Positions 1 to 9,432 are shown, counted from the first letter of the stretch. The stretch: 64,000 nucleotides of DNA from Mesorhizobium sp. M00.F.Ca.ET.216.01.1.1 (GCF_004010325.2 NZ_SADR02000018.1:1-64000); one strand, 5' to 3'. Numbers and translations are program-made. The notes: a model not told the origin generated them from the letters alone.

Positions 1-386
1 CAAGACGGATTACGGAAGTGCGGTAGCCAACCCGCGAATAAGAGCATGATCGACCGTCGTCTCAAGGGCTCATCCCGTCCCCGTGCTGTCCATCAACGGC
101 AAACATCCTGTGGCAAAGACATGGGGCGGAAAAGTTCATCTACCACGCTTGACCACGGTCATAAGAGCTATGTGGCTGGGCAACGGCCCAACGCCCGACT
201 CTAGACAAGGATAGCCCAAGACGGATTACGGAAGTGCGGTAGCCAACCCGCGAATAAGAGCATGATCGACCGTCGTCTCAAGGGCTCATCCCGTCCCCGT
301 GCTGTCCATCAACGGCAAACATCCTGTGGCAAAGACATGGGGCAGAAAAGTTCATCTACCACGCTTGACCACGGTCATAAGAGCTA
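1..386. repeat. Tandem 216-bp repeat unit (1.8 copies, cut by window edge)
   Basis: Bases 1-170 recur at 217-386 with a single mismatch that I can see (ggcgg against ggcag near 128/344), giving a period of 216 bp. The 46-bp spacer at 171-216 contains a small hairpin, TGGGC-AACG-GCCCA, at 177-190. The first copy is truncated by the start of the window, so more units may lie to the left. I see no convincing reading frame in the unit on either strand. It could be the non-coding end of an insertion sequence, a structured RNA or a simple duplication; the sequence alone does not decide. Confidence 0.85.
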
Positions 387-473
387 GCAGCGTCATGCCT
401 CGCAGTGTCGACGATTGACAACCGCCGGCTTCAGTTCATCCTCTGCGACCATCTCTTGGGGGAGATTCGGGGC

Positions 474-1457
474 ATGTGGGATTTCCAGATCGGCCGGTCG
501 GTGTCCATCATGGTGCGGACATGGCCCTTTATCGTCTTTCGCATGATCGTCTATTTCGGCATCACCCTGGCCTACATCGTGGCGACCGGCACCGGCGCCA
601 GCGTCGGTTATGGCGTCGGCCATATTTCCACCGATCCCGACGGCCCGTTGTCGTTTGCCCTGTGGGGCGGCGTGGTCGGAGTCGGCATCGTGTCGATCGC
701 CGTCTACTGGATCCGCGAATATATCCTCTACATCGTCAAGGCCGGCCATATCGCGGTGATGGTCCATCTGATCGACGGCCAAGACGTTCCCGGCGGCCAG
801 GACCAGATCTCCTACGCCAGGGATGTCGTGACCCAGCGTTTCGCTGAGGCCAACATCCTTTTCGTCGTAGACCAGTTGGTCAAGGGCGCCATCCGCGCCA
901 TCACCGGCCTGATCGGCGGCATTGCGGCGTTCCTGCCCATTCCCGGGCTCAGCGGCCTTGTCAGCTTCATCAACACGGTGATCCGCCTATCGCTGACCTA
1001 TGTCGACGAGATCATTCTCGGCTACAACATCCGCATCAATTCGGCTTCGCCGTTCGAGACGGCGCGGCAGGGCGTCGTGCTCTACGCACAGAACGGCAAG
1101 ACCATGGTCAAGAACGCCGTCTGGCTGGCGCTCATCATGTGGGGCGTGTCCTTCGTCATCTTCCTGCTGATGCTCGCGCCTGCCGGCGCCATCCTGTATG
1201 TCATGCCGGGGCAGCTCGGCGGCTGGGCCTTCGTGCTGGCCATCGTCTTCGCCTGGGCCTTCAAGGCGGCCTTCATCGAACCCTTCGCCATTGCTTCGCT
1301 GATGCAGGTCTATTTCAAGACCATCGAGGGCCAAGTGCCGGATCCGGACTGGGACCGGCGGCTGGCGGAGGCATCCTCGAAGTTCCGGGATCTCAGGGAC
1401 AAGGCGCTGACCTCGCTCGGTGGCTCGCGCTGGACCCAGCCTTCGCCCAGCACCTGA
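474..1457 (+). CDS. Multi-pass membrane protein of unknown function
   Basis: This 327-residue protein is not assigned to a family I can name. It has hydrophobic stretches around residues 15-45, 65-85, 130-165 and a strong pair between about 215 and 275, so it probably sits in the inner membrane with four to six spans. The C-terminus is charged and soluble. I chose the ATG at 474 because GGGGGAG lies about nine bases upstream. A GTG at 405 in the same frame would add 23 residues but begins only 19 bp after the 216-bp repeat and has no clear ribosome site. The repeat's closeness means the native promoter may be altered. It is followed by the deacetylase-like gene on the same strand. Confidence 0.75.
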   Translation: MWDFQIGRSVSIMVRTWPFIVFRMIVYFGITLAYIVATGTGASVGYGVGHISTDPDGPLSFALWGGVVGVGIVSIAVYWIREYILYIVKAGHIAVMVHLIDGQDVPGGQDQISYARDVVTQRFAEANILFVVDQLVKGAIRAITGLIGGIAAFLPIPGLSGLVSFINTVIRLSLTYVDEIILGYNIRINSASPFETARQGVVLYAQNGKTMVKNAVWLALIMWGVSFVIFLLMLAPAGAILYVMPGQLGGWAFVLAIVFAWAFKAAFIEPFAIASLMQVYFKTIEGQVPDPDWDRRLAEASSKFRDLRDKALTSLGGSRWTQPSPST

Positions 1458-1532
1458 CTAAACCCTGTTGAACATCATGCGAGCGAGGCGTGAAAATATG
1501 GTCAAAGCGGCCGGGTGCGCCTATATCGGGGC

Positions 1533-2459
1533 ATGGTCACAAGGCTTTACACCCATCCGATCTTCTTGGAGCACATAACCCCGCCCGGTCATCCGGAGCG
1601 GCCCGACCGCTTGCGCGCCATCGAACGAGCGCTCGACGACGAGGCCTTTGCGGGCCTCGATCGGGTCAAGGCACCGCAGGGTGACGAGGCGACCATTCTC
1701 TACGCACACCCGCAGGAATTCGTCGCGCATGTCCGCGCCGCTATTCCCGAGACTGGCATCGTCAGCATCGATGCCGACACCAGCGCCAGCCCGAAAAGCT
1801 GGCAGGCAGCTCTGACGGCGATCGGCGCCGCCAATGCCGCCGTCGACGACGTCTTCGATGGCCGCGCCGACAACGTCTTCGTTGCCGCCCGTCCGCCCGG
1901 CCATCATGCCGAAAAGACCACGGCGATGGGCTTCTGCCTCTTCAATACCGCTGCGATCGCGGCGCGCTACGCGCAACGGAAGCATCAGGCCGAGCGCGTC
2001 GCCATCGTCGACTGGGACGTGCATCACGGCAACGGCACGCAGGACATCTTCTGGGAAGATCCGTCGGTGCTCTACTGCTCGACGCATCAGATGCCGCTCT
2101 ATCCCGGCACCGGAGCTGTGGGCGAAACCGGCGCCGGCAACATCGTCAACGCGCCGCTGGCGCCGCAGACCGGCAGCAAGGTCTTCCGCGACGCCTTTCT
2201 GTCGCGCGTCTTGCCGGCGATCGACAATTTCGTGCCCGACCTCATCATCATTTCCGCCGGCTTCGACGCGCACCACCGGGATCCGTTGGCCCAAATCAAC
2301 CTGACCGAGGACGATTTCGACTGGGCCACCGGCCAGCTGTTGCAGCGTGCCGGGCGCCACAGCGACAACCGGGTCGTCAGCCTGCTCGAGGGCGGCTACG
2401 ATCTGCAGGGATTGGCATTTTCAGTCGCCGCCCATGTCGGGCGGCTGATGAAAGGATAG
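1533..2459 (+). CDS. Histone deacetylase family protein (acetoin utilization/APAH-like)
   Basis: A 308-residue zinc hydrolase of the arginase/deacetylase fold, class II HDAC-like branch. Visible family marks are HPERPDRL near the N-terminus, RPPGHHAE (the paired catalytic histidines), GFCLFN, the metal-binding DWDVHHGNG, STHQMPLYPGTG, and SAGFDAH with the third metal ligand, ending in LEGGYD. Bacterial members deacetylate acetylpolyamines or small acyl amides; the substrate here cannot be read. I start at ATG 1533, where the usual MxTRLYTHP opening of the family begins; a GTG 18 bp upstream is possible. The gene ends three bases before xseB, so the two are probably co-transcribed. Confidence 0.9.
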   Translation: MVTRLYTHPIFLEHITPPGHPERPDRLRAIERALDDEAFAGLDRVKAPQGDEATILYAHPQEFVAHVRAAIPETGIVSIDADTSASPKSWQAALTAIGAANAAVDDVFDGRADNVFVAARPPGHHAEKTTAMGFCLFNTAAIAARYAQRKHQAERVAIVDWDVHHGNGTQDIFWEDPSVLYCSTHQMPLYPGTGAVGETGAGNIVNAPLAPQTGSKVFRDAFLSRVLPAIDNFVPDLIIISAGFDAHHRDPLAQINLTEDDFDWATGQLLQRAGRHSDNRVVSLLEGGYDLQGLAFSVAAHVGRLMKG

Positions 2460-2462
2460 ACG

Positions 2463-2714
2463 ATGGCTGGCGAATTGAACGAAGACGTCAAGGCGATGAG
2501 CTTCGAGCAGGCGCTCGACGCGCTGGAGAAGATCGTCGATGATCTGGAGCGCGGCGACGTACCGCTCGATCAGTCGATCCGCATCTACGAGCGCGGCGAG
2601 GCGCTGAAGGCGCATTGCGACCGGCTGCTGAAGGCGGCCGAGGACAAGGTCGAGAAGATCAGGCTGTCGCGTGACGGCAAGCCGGTGGGGACAGAGCCGC
2701 TGGACGCGGAATAA
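2463..2714 (+). CDS. xseB: Exodeoxyribonuclease VII small subunit
   Basis: An 83-residue protein matching XseB in length and pattern: [37 protein letters not shown], then [15 protein letters not shown]. Several XseB helices pack on one XseA chain to form exonuclease VII, which degrades single-stranded DNA to oligonucleotides in mismatch repair and recombination. The partner xseA is not in this window. The start lies three bases after the deacetylase-family stop, which suggests translational coupling. In rhizobia xseB usually lies close to dxs, as it does here (dxs starts at 4088). Confidence 0.95.
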   Translation: MAGELNEDVKAMSFEQALDALEKIVDDLERGDVPLDQSIRIYERGEALKAHCDRLLKAAEDKVEKIRLSRDGKPVGTEPLDAE

Positions 2715-2760
2715 AATTAAGCCAAGCGCGTAAAAGGCGAGATAAGGAGGCTCGGAAGCG

Positions 2761-3027
2761 ATGTGCCGAAACATCAAGACCCTGTTCAATTTTGATCCGC
2801 CGGCAACTGATGAGGAGATCCGCGACGCGGCGCTTCAATTCGTCCGCAAGCTGAGCGGATCGACCCGGCCCTCGAAGCGAAATCAGGAGCCATTCGACCG
2901 CGCCGTCGATGCCATTGCTGCATCGGCGCGCGAACTTCTCGATTCCCTCGAAACCACGCATCATCCGCGCAATCGCGAGGAAGTGGCGGCCAGGGCGCGT
3001 GAAAAAGCGGCGATCCGCTTCGCCTGA
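2761..3027 (+). CDS. DUF2277 family protein
   Basis: An 88-residue protein that opens MCRNIKTLFNFDPPAT and continues EEIRDAALQFVRKLSGSTRPS, the recognisable pattern of DUF2277. No biochemical role is established for the family. The invariant MCRNIK start fixes the ATG, and AAGGAGG lies eleven bases upstream. The C-terminal part is mostly charged helix. It sits between xseB and the pirin gene on the same strand with short gaps, so it may be part of the same transcript. Confidence 0.88.
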   Translation: MCRNIKTLFNFDPPATDEEIRDAALQFVRKLSGSTRPSKRNQEPFDRAVDAIAASARELLDSLETTHHPRNREEVAARAREKAAIRFA

Positions 3028-3102
3028 TGCCCGGTTCGTGTCGTCTGCTGCCCGATCCGCTTGCCTGATGCGACGCGCGTTGCCCATTGACAAGGAGATC
3101 CC

Positions 3103-4023
3103 TTGAGCTTCTTCCCCGGAAACGATCCGCAGATGGGCGATGCCTTCGCCAGCGACCAGATCGAATTGATGGTCATTCCGAACGCCAAGGACATTGGCGG
3201 CTTCCAGGTTCGCCGCGCCTTGCCGACCGCCAGGCGCCGGCTGGTCGGACCCTTCATCTTCTTCGACCGCATGGGTCCGGCAATTTTGCGGGCCGGCCAG
3301 GCGCTCGATGTGCGGCCGCATCCACATATCGGCCTGTCGACCGTGACCTATTTGTTCGACGGCAAGATCAGGCATCGCGATTCGCTCGGCACCGAAATGG
3401 TCATCCAGCCCGGCGACGTGAATTTGATGACCGCCGGCCGCGGCATCGTCCATTCTGAACGCACGCCGGAGGAGTTGCGCGGTGCGCCGATGTCGGTCTC
3501 CGGCCTGCAGACATGGCTGGCGCTGCCGGACGGCAAGGAGGAGGTCGATCCGGTCTTCGAGAATACGACGGCCCTGCGTCTGCCCGAAATCGACGCCGAA
3601 GGCGTCAGCGGCCGCGTCATCATCGGTGCGTTTTCCGGGTTGCGGTCTCCAGTCGCGACTGCCTCGGAAACGCTTTATGCCGACCTCAGGCTGGCGCCGG
3701 GCGCCAGCCTGAAAATCCCGGCTGATGCCGAGGAGCGTGCTATCTATACGCTGGAGGGCGAGGTTTCGATCTCCGGCGACCGCTTTCCGGCAGAGCGGCT
3801 GCTGGTGTTCCGGCCCGGCGACGAAATTGTCGTGTCCTCGCAGGCTGGCGCCCATTTCATGCTGTTCGGCGGCGCGTCGCTTGGCTCGAAACGCTATATC
3901 TGGTGGAATTTCGTCTCATCGTCGAAGGAACGCATCGAACAGGCGAAAGAAGAATGGAAGACAGGCCGCTTCGATATCGTTCCTGGAGACGAAGATGAAT
4001 TCATTCCACTGCCGGACAATTAG
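3103..4023 (+). CDS. Pirin family protein
   Basis: A 306-residue bicupin of the pirin family. The N-terminal cupin carries RPHPHIGLSTVTYLFDG, whose histidines bind the metal, and then GDVNLMTAGRGIVHSERTPEE. The C-terminal cupin ends GASLGSKRYIWWNFVSSSKERIEQAKEEW, the typical pirin close. Bacterial pirins have been linked to quercetinase activity or redox sensing, and no specific role can be read here. The start is a TTG: AAGGAG lies five bases upstream, in the correct window, and no better ATG is present before MGDAFAS at residue 11. The gene follows DUF2277 and precedes dxs on the same strand. Confidence 0.9.
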   Translation: MSFFPGNDPQMGDAFASDQIELMVIPNAKDIGGFQVRRALPTARRRLVGPFIFFDRMGPAILRAGQALDVRPHPHIGLSTVTYLFDGKIRHRDSLGTEMVIQPGDVNLMTAGRGIVHSERTPEELRGAPMSVSGLQTWLALPDGKEEVDPVFENTTALRLPEIDAEGVSGRVIIGAFSGLRSPVATASETLYADLRLAPGASLKIPADAEERAIYTLEGEVSISGDRFPAERLLVFRPGDEIVVSSQAGAHFMLFGGASLGSKRYIWWNFVSSSKERIEQAKEEWKTGRFDIVPGDEDEFIPLPDN

Positions 4024-4087
4024 CGTTAGAACCTACCCGCGTCACTGACACGCATTTACATTCGCCGGCCAGCGGCATATTTCGCAC

Positions 4088-6028
4088 ATGAATAATAGGC
4101 AGGCCATTCCAACAGTGAACGCAAAGCTCCACACGCCACTTCTCGACAAGGTCCGCATTCCGGCCGACCTCAGGACGCTTGACGAAGGTGATCTGCCACG
4201 GCTGGCATCAGAGCTTCGCACCGAGCTGATCGACGCCGTATCCCACACAGGCGGACATCTCGGCGCCGGCCTCGGCGTGGTCGAACTGACCATAGCGCTG
4301 CACTACGTCTTCAACACGCCGGATGACCGCCTGATCTGGGATGTTGGCCATCAGGCCTATCCGCACAAGATCCTGACCGGCCGCCGCGACCGCATCCGCA
4401 CGCTGCGGCAGGAGGGAGGCCTTTCCGGCTTCACCCGGCGCGTCGAGAGCGAATACGATCCGTTCGGCGCCGCACACTCCTCAACCTCGATTTCCGCCGG
4501 CCTCGGCATGGCGATGGCGCGCGACCTCTCCGGCGGCCGCAACAATGTCATCGCCGTCATAGGCGACGGCGCCATGTCGGCCGGCATGGCCTATGAGGCG
4601 ATGAACAATGCCGGCGCGCTCGATGCCCGCCTCATCGTCATCCTCAACGATAACGACATGTCGATTGCCCCGCCGACCGGCGCCATGAGCGCCTACCTGG
4701 CGCGTCTGGCCTCAGGCAAGGCCTATCTGGGCCTGCGCGATTTCGGCAAGAAGCTGACCTCCTACCTCGGTGAGCGCGCCGATCGCGCCATCAAGCGGGC
4801 GGTTGAGCACGCGCGCGGCTACGTCACCGGCGGCACCTTGTTTGAGGAAATGGGCTTTTACCACATCGGGCCGATCGACGGGCACAATCTCGAGCACCTG
4901 ATCCCTGTGCTGAAGAACGTCCGCGACAATGCCGACGGCCCGGTGCTGATCCATGTCGTCACCCAGAAGGGCAAGGGCTATGGGCCGGCCGAGGCGGCAG
5001 CCGACAAATATCACGGCGTCAACAAGTTCGATGTCATCACCGGCGCACAGGCCAAGGCGCCGGCCAACGCTCCAAGCTACACGAAGGTCTTTGCCGAAAG
5101 CCTGATCCAGGAGGCCCGGGAGGACGACCGCATTGTCGCCATCACCGCCGCCATGCCGAGCGGCACCGGCCTCGATCTCTTCGGCGAGGCATTCCCGTCG
5201 AGGACCTTCGACGTCGGTATTGCTGAGCAACATGCGGTGACTTTCGCCGCCGGTCTCGCAACGGAAGGCTACAAACCTTTCGCCGCGATCTACTCGACTT
5301 TCCTGCAGCGCGCCTATGACCAGGTCGTCCACGACGTGGCGATCCAGAAATTGCCGGTGCGCTTTCCGATCGACCGCGCCGGTTTCGTCGGTGCCGACGG
5401 TGCGACCCATTGCGGTGCCTTCGACACCACCTTCCTGGCGACACTGCCCGGCTTTGTCGTGATGGCAGCGGCCGACGAGGCGGAACTGCGCCACATGGTG
5501 CGCACGGCGGCAAGCTATGATGACGGCCCCATCGCCTTCCGCTATCCCCGCGGCAACGGCGTCGGCGTCGACATGCCGGCACGCGGCTCGGTGCTCGAGA
5601 TCGGCAAGGGCCGCATCGTCAGGGAAGGCACCAAGGTCGCGCTGCTTTCCTTCGGCACGCGGCTGCAGGACTGCCTGGTGGCGGCCGAGGAGCTCGGCGC
5701 GGCCGGGCTTTCCACCACGGTTGCCGACGCTCGTTTCGCCAAGCCGCTCGACGAGGACCTGATCCGGCGGCTGGCCCGCTCGCATGAGGTACTGGTGACG
5801 GTGGAGGAGGGCGCGGTCGGCGGTTTCGCCAGCCACGTGCTGCAGTTCCTGGCCCATGAAGGACTGCTGGAAAACGGCCTGAAGGTACGTCCGCTGGTGC
5901 TGCCCGACGCCTTCGTCGATCACGCCAAGCCCGAAAAGATGTATGCCGATGCCGGGCTGGACAGCGCTGGCATCGTAGGCACCGTGTTCGTCGCGCTGGG
6001 GCATACAGCACAGGCCCAGCTCGCATAG
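4088..6028 (+). CDS. dxs: 1-deoxy-D-xylulose-5-phosphate synthase
   Basis: A 646-residue thiamine-diphosphate enzyme that condenses pyruvate and glyceraldehyde 3-phosphate, the first step of the MEP isoprenoid pathway. The length is normal. Visible marks are [16 protein letters not shown], the cofactor motif [18 protein letters not shown], and the pyrimidine-domain [12 protein letters not shown] with the activating glutamate. The transketolase C-terminal domain begins near residue 520. The pathway's last enzyme, IspH, is also in this window at 18.9 kb. The start at 4088 is supported by frame and conservation but has only a weak ribosome site. Confidence 0.97.
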   Translation: MNNRQAIPTVNAKLHTPLLDKVRIPADLRTLDEGDLPRLASELRTELIDAVSHTGGHLGAGLGVVELTIALHYVFNTPDDRLIWDVGHQAYPHKILTGRRDRIRTLRQEGGLSGFTRRVESEYDPFGAAHSSTSISAGLGMAMARDLSGGRNNVIAVIGDGAMSAGMAYEAMNNAGALDARLIVILNDNDMSIAPPTGAMSAYLARLASGKAYLGLRDFGKKLTSYLGERADRAIKRAVEHARGYVTGGTLFEEMGFYHIGPIDGHNLEHLIPVLKNVRDNADGPVLIHVVTQKGKGYGPAEAAADKYHGVNKFDVITGAQAKAPANAPSYTKVFAESLIQEAREDDRIVAITAAMPSGTGLDLFGEAFPSRTFDVGIAEQHAVTFAAGLATEGYKPFAAIYSTFLQRAYDQVVHDVAIQKLPVRFPIDRAGFVGADGATHCGAFDTTFLATLPGFVVMAAADEAELRHMVRTAASYDDGPIAFRYPRGNGVGVDMPARGSVLEIGKGRIVREGTKVALLSFGTRLQDCLVAAEELGAAGLSTTVADARFAKPLDEDLIRRLARSHEVLVTVEEGAVGGFASHVLQFLAHEGLLENGLKVRPLVLPDAFVDHAKPEKMYADAGLDSAGIVGTVFVALGHTAQAQLA

Positions 6029-6183
6029 GCTGAATCAAAAACTCAAGCCTCTGAATCGGTTTATCGCCCGACGGGTCGTAACGCATTGTTTACGTTGCCG
6101 TTTGGTGCTTTGCTTACCGTGTCCCTTGGCCGTATTTCAACGCCGCCCTGCTAGAAGCTCGTCCAAGCAGGGAGACAACAGCA

Positions 6184-6474
6184 ATGAGAACGCTTCTGTG
6201 TGGCGTGGCCCTTGCGGCCGCCATTGTCGCGCCGGCAGCGGCCGAAACGCGCTACGACCGCAACCTCGAAAAAGCCGTGATGGGCATTGTCGCCGGCAGG
6301 ATGGGCGATATCCGCGGCGGCTTTTCCTACACACAGGTGCCGCAGTTTGTCGTCTTGCCCGATGCCGTGTCGACGGCGTCTGTTCCCGAGCATCCACACA
6401 ACGAAGTCTCTGGCGACAGCCGCGATGGTCTGGCGCCGGCCGTCGACCGGGAGGTTTCGCGAACCATCTTCTAA
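6184..6474 (+). CDS. Small exported protein of unknown function
   Basis: A 96-residue protein with a clear signal peptide: a short basic start, a hydrophobic core at about residues 4-17, and a likely cleavage after APAAA. The mature part begins ETRYDRNLEKAVMGIVAGRMGDIRGGFSY and has no cysteine or other motif that I recognise. GGGAG lies about nine bases before the ATG. It lies between dxs and tlyA on the same strand; a short gene in this place is usual in Mesorhizobium-type genomes, which supports it being real. No function is proposed. Confidence 0.75.
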   Translation: MRTLLCGVALAAAIVAPAAAETRYDRNLEKAVMGIVAGRMGDIRGGFSYTQVPQFVVLPDAVSTASVPEHPHNEVSGDSRDGLAPAVDREVSRTIF

Positions 6475-6522
6475 ACTCGAAGAGTCCTTGCCTTCATCGC
6501 CGGCTTTCGCCAATGAAGGCCG

Positions 6523-7302
6523 ATGAATTCCCCTATGCCAGCCAGCGCACGCCAGCGGCTCGACGAATTGCTCGTCCAGCGCGGTCTGTTCGCCAGCCGT
6601 TCTCGCGCTCGCGATGCGATCGAGCGCGGCACGGTGACGGTCGATGGCAACCTCGCCCGCAAGCCTGGCCAGAGCGTCTCGCCCGATTGTCTCATCACCA
6701 TCGACGATCCAGCGCGAGGCTATGTCTCACGCGCGGCGCTGAAGCTGATCGCCGGGCTTGACCATTTCGGTCTCGATCCCGCCGGCAGCGAAGCGCTCGA
6801 CATCGGCGCCTCGACCGGCGGCTTCACCCAGGTTTTGCTCGAACGCGGCGCCGCGCATGTCACGGCGATCGACGTCGGGCATGGCCAGATGCATCCGGAC
6901 ATCGCCGGCGATCCGCGCGTCACGGTCATCGAGGGCCTCAACGCACGCGACCTTTCGGCCAGGGATATCGGCCGGCGCACTCCGGATTTCATCGTCTCCG
7001 ATGTCAGCTTCATTTCGCTTAGACTGGCGCTGCCGCCGGCGCTCGCCATTGCCAGGAGCGGCGCCCGCGCCGTGCTTCTGGTCAAGCCACAATTCGAGGC
7101 TGGCCGCGAGGCGATCGGCAAGGGCGGTTTGCTGAAAGACCCCTACGATGCGGCGCGTATCGCCGGCCTGCTGCAGGACTGGCTTGATGGCATCCCTGGC
7201 TGGCGCACGCTGGGGCTGCATCTGTCGCCGATCGAGGGCGGCGACGGCAACCGCGAGTTCCTGCTTGCCGGGATCAAGGACGCCGGAGTCGGGCTCCGAT
7301 GA
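6523..7302 (+). CDS. tlyA: TlyA family rRNA methyltransferase / hemolysin A-like
   Basis: A 259-residue protein with an N-terminal S4 RNA-binding domain (RLDELLVQRGLFASRSRARDAI, residues about 11-70) and an FtsJ-type methyltransferase domain (ALDIGASTGGFTQVLLERGA; DVGHGQMHP; VSDVSFISL; LVKPQFEAGRE). Family members 2'-O-methylate rRNA; in mycobacteria TlyA acts on 16S C1409 and 23S C1920. Older annotations as hemolysin are historical. The 3' end overlaps the next methyltransferase gene by four bases (ATGA), so the two are translationally coupled and form an rRNA-modification pair. Confidence 0.92.
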   Translation: MNSPMPASARQRLDELLVQRGLFASRSRARDAIERGTVTVDGNLARKPGQSVSPDCLITIDDPARGYVSRAALKLIAGLDHFGLDPAGSEALDIGASTGGFTQVLLERGAAHVTAIDVGHGQMHPDIAGDPRVTVIEGLNARDLSARDIGRRTPDFIVSDVSFISLRLALPPALAIARSGARAVLLVKPQFEAGREAIGKGGLLKDPYDAARIAGLLQDWLDGIPGWRTLGLHLSPIEGGDGNREFLLAGIKDAGVGLR

Positions 7303-8540
7303 GCGCGCGTTTCACGATCGCGAGACTAGGCTCGCAGGGTGACGGCATTGCTGAAACCGAAGCTGGCGAGGTTTTCATCCCTTTCACGCTGCCCGGTGAA
7401 ACCGTCACTGCCGCGCGCGAAAAGGACCGCGCCACGCTGATGTCGGTGCTGGAGGCCTCGCCGTTTCGCATAGATCCGGCCTGCCGGCATTTTGGCGTAT
7501 GCGGTGGCTGCGCGCTCCAGCATCTCGAGACCGAAGCCTATCGCCAATGGAAGCGCGAGAAAGTGGTCCACGCGCTGAAGATCAAGGGCATCGTGTGCGA
7601 CATTGGCGCCTTGGTGCCGTGCGCGCCGCAGACGCGCCGCCGTGTCGTGTTCTCCGCCCGTCGGACCGAGGCCGGGATGCAGCTCGGCTTCGTTCGCGCG
7701 CTGTCGTCTGAAATCATCCCCATTGAGGAATGCCCGATCTCGCTGCCCGAAATCGTCGCCGCGCTCGGCCGTCTGAAGGCGCTCGCCGGATTGATCTGCG
7801 CAACGACCAAATCGTTCCACATGACAGTCACGGTGACCGGCTCCGGCCTCGATGTCGCGGTTCACGAGTCCGGCAAGCTCGGCGAGAACCAGCGCCGCGT
7901 CGCCTCCAACTTCGTCATCGCCGAGGGTCTGGCAAGGCTTGCGATCGACGGCGAGATTATCGTCGAGCCGAAGAAGCCGGTGGTGCTGTTCGGCGGCGTC
8001 GCCGTCGCGGTGCCGCCGGGCGCCTTCCTGCAGGCGACCGCGGCCGCCGAGCAGGCGATGGCCGACATTGTCGGTCGGCATCTCGCGCGCGCCAAGAAGG
8101 TCGCCGATCTCTTCGCCGGCTGCGGCAGCTTTGCGCTGCGCCTGGCGGCGAAGTCGGAAGTCCATGCGGTGGAAGGGGATGCGGCAGCGCTTTCGGCGCT
8201 CGACCGGGCGTTCCGTTTTGCCAGCGGCCTGAGGCGGGTGACCAGCGAACGCCGCGACCTGTTCCGGCGGCCGCTCACTTTCAAGGAGTTGAATGCCTTC
8301 GATGGCCTTGTCTTCGATCCGCCCCGCGCCGGCGCTGAGGACCAATCCAAGCAGATCGCCCGTTCCGACGTGCCGTTTGTCGCCGCGGTCTCCTGCAATC
8401 CGGTGACGCTGGCGCGCGACCTGCGCATCCTCATCGACGGCGGCTATGCCCTGAAAAGCGTGACGCCGATCGACCAGTTCCTGTGGTCGCCGCATGTCGA
8501 GGCCGTGGCGCTGCTGGAGAAGCCGAAGCGACGGCGGTAA
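7299..8540 (+). CDS. RlmD/RumA-like 23S rRNA (uracil-5)-methyltransferase
   Basis: A 413-residue class I SAM enzyme of the TrmA/RlmCD superfamily. It has an N-terminal TRAM-like segment (RLGSQGDGIAE), an iron-sulphur cysteine set at residues 62, 68 and 71 (ACRHFGVCGGC), the SAM motif DLFAGCGSFALRLA, the DPPRAG motif, and the nucleophile in VSCNPVTLARDL. It should methylate uracil 5 in 23S rRNA, though the exact position cannot be told from sequence, so no symbol is given. The start ATG overlaps the tlyA stop. The C-terminus (LLEKPKRRR) is basic and family-typical. Confidence 0.92.
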   Translation: MSARFTIARLGSQGDGIAETEAGEVFIPFTLPGETVTAAREKDRATLMSVLEASPFRIDPACRHFGVCGGCALQHLETEAYRQWKREKVVHALKIKGIVCDIGALVPCAPQTRRRVVFSARRTEAGMQLGFVRALSSEIIPIEECPISLPEIVAALGRLKALAGLICATTKSFHMTVTVTGSGLDVAVHESGKLGENQRRVASNFVIAEGLARLAIDGEIIVEPKKPVVLFGGVAVAVPPGAFLQATAAAEQAMADIVGRHLARAKKVADLFAGCGSFALRLAAKSEVHAVEGDAAALSALDRAFRFASGLRRVTSERRDLFRRPLTFKELNAFDGLVFDPPRAGAEDQSKQIARSDVPFVAAVSCNPVTLARDLRILIDGGYALKSVTPIDQFLWSPHVEAVALLEKPKRRR

Positions 8541-8638
8541 GGCGAGCCGGCAATTCCGGCTGACATCTCTCGTTGAGCTTGAACTGTGCGCGAAATGAGG
8601 ACATCTTGGCCGTTCATCGAACTGTCCAAGAGAACGCC

Positions 8639-8973
8639 ATGCGCGCCGAGGAGCAGATGCCTACTTCGGCGGGACAGGTCGCTGAATCCCTAGGCGTCAA
8701 CCTGACCGAACTGGCGGGGCTGATTGGCGTCGAGCGCAACACGCTTGCCGCCAAGACCGGAGCTCGCGAGGTCGACGCAGCACTTGGCCCGATCTTCCGC
8801 ATTCTGGCGATGGCGGTCGAAATGGCCGGCAATGAGCAGCGCGCGGCGATCTGGTTCAAGCATGAGCCGATCCCGGCTGGGGAGGAAAGACCGCCTACGA
8901 TCTCGTCCGCAAGGGCAAGACCAACAAGGTGCTTGCCTATCTAGAGGCCGTCGGTTCCGGCATCTATGCCTGA
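8639..8973 (+). pseudogene. Frameshifted Xre/MbcA/ParS-type antitoxin gene
   Basis: The first 78 codons read as an antitoxin of the Xre/MbcA/ParS group (AESLGVNLTELAGLIGV, then AMAVEMAGNEQRAAIWFKHEPI). At about 8873-8875 the frame breaks. Shifting frame there restores the family ending (GWGGKTAYDLVRKGK and NKVLAYLEAVGSGIYA) up to the TGA at 8971-8973. A single missing C in a CCC run explains the break. In such modules the usual partner is a RES- or COG5654-type toxin directly downstream; none is present. This is either a decayed remnant or a sequencing error. The unshifted frame would end at 8944 with an unrelated tail. Confidence 0.75.
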
Positions 8974-9042
8974 GGCCAGTCTGATCCTGTGGCAGGCCTT
9001 CGTGGTTCGCTGAGCGGCATGAGAAAGTTGGCCGGAAGATCC

Positions 9043-9432
9043 CTATGCTTCTCGCACGCTGCCATGTCCAGCGGCCTTGGCGGCTTTGATGAACTTACGG
9101 TCAAAGGTCGCGAAGCCCTCACAGTGGGCGGACTTGCCCAGATGCAGCGCATCGGCGAAATCCATCCCTTTCTCCGCGAGGTCGAGCGCGGACGACACGA
9201 TCGCTGCGTCCTCCACCTCCACTGTGGGGAGTCCACCAAACGCCCGCAGCGTACGGGCTATTTCGAGCGGCGCGTAATCATAGGTGCTACGCAACACCCA
9301 TTCGACCTCTAGGATCACCGTGACGGCGACAAAGACCAGCTGGCCATCGATCAGCGCCCGGGCGCGGGGAGACTGCATTGGGGGATCGCCCGTCAGGTAG
9401 CGGACGATCAGGTCGGTATCAATCGCGAGCAT
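9043..9432 (-). CDS. vapC: VapC-type PIN-domain ribonuclease toxin
   Basis: A 129-residue PIN-domain protein, the usual VapC length. The acidic active-site set is visible: D5 in MLAIDTDLIVRYL, a glutamate in ILEVEWVLRS (residue 42 or 44), D94 in MDFADALHL, and D111 in FATFDRKF. VapC toxins cleave specific RNAs, often tRNA or rRNA, when the antitoxin is lost. I start at the ATG at 9432, where the PIN fold begins; the reading frame extends further upstream but that part overlaps the antitoxin and is not PIN-like. The start lies inside the end of vapB (14-bp overlap), the normal arrangement. Confidence 0.9.
   Translation of the reverse strand: MLAIDTDLIVRYLTGDPPMQSPRARALIDGQLVFVAVTVILEVEWVLRSTYDYAPLEIARTLRAFGGLPTVEVEDAAIVSSALDLAEKGMDFADALHLGKSAHCEGFATFDRKFIKAAKAAGHGSVREA

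Noticed and set aside
1-386. CRISPR array at the left edge
   Set aside because: The repeat is a single long unit of 216 bp in tandem, not short repeats with unique spacers, and no cas gene is near.
2659-3855. A 398-codon open frame antisense to xseB, DUF2277 and pirin genes
   Set aside because: It overlaps three recognised genes, with antisense-type composition.
8989-9312. A 107-codon plus-strand frame over vapC
   Set aside because: It is antisense to the PIN-domain gene, whose catalytic residues are intact.
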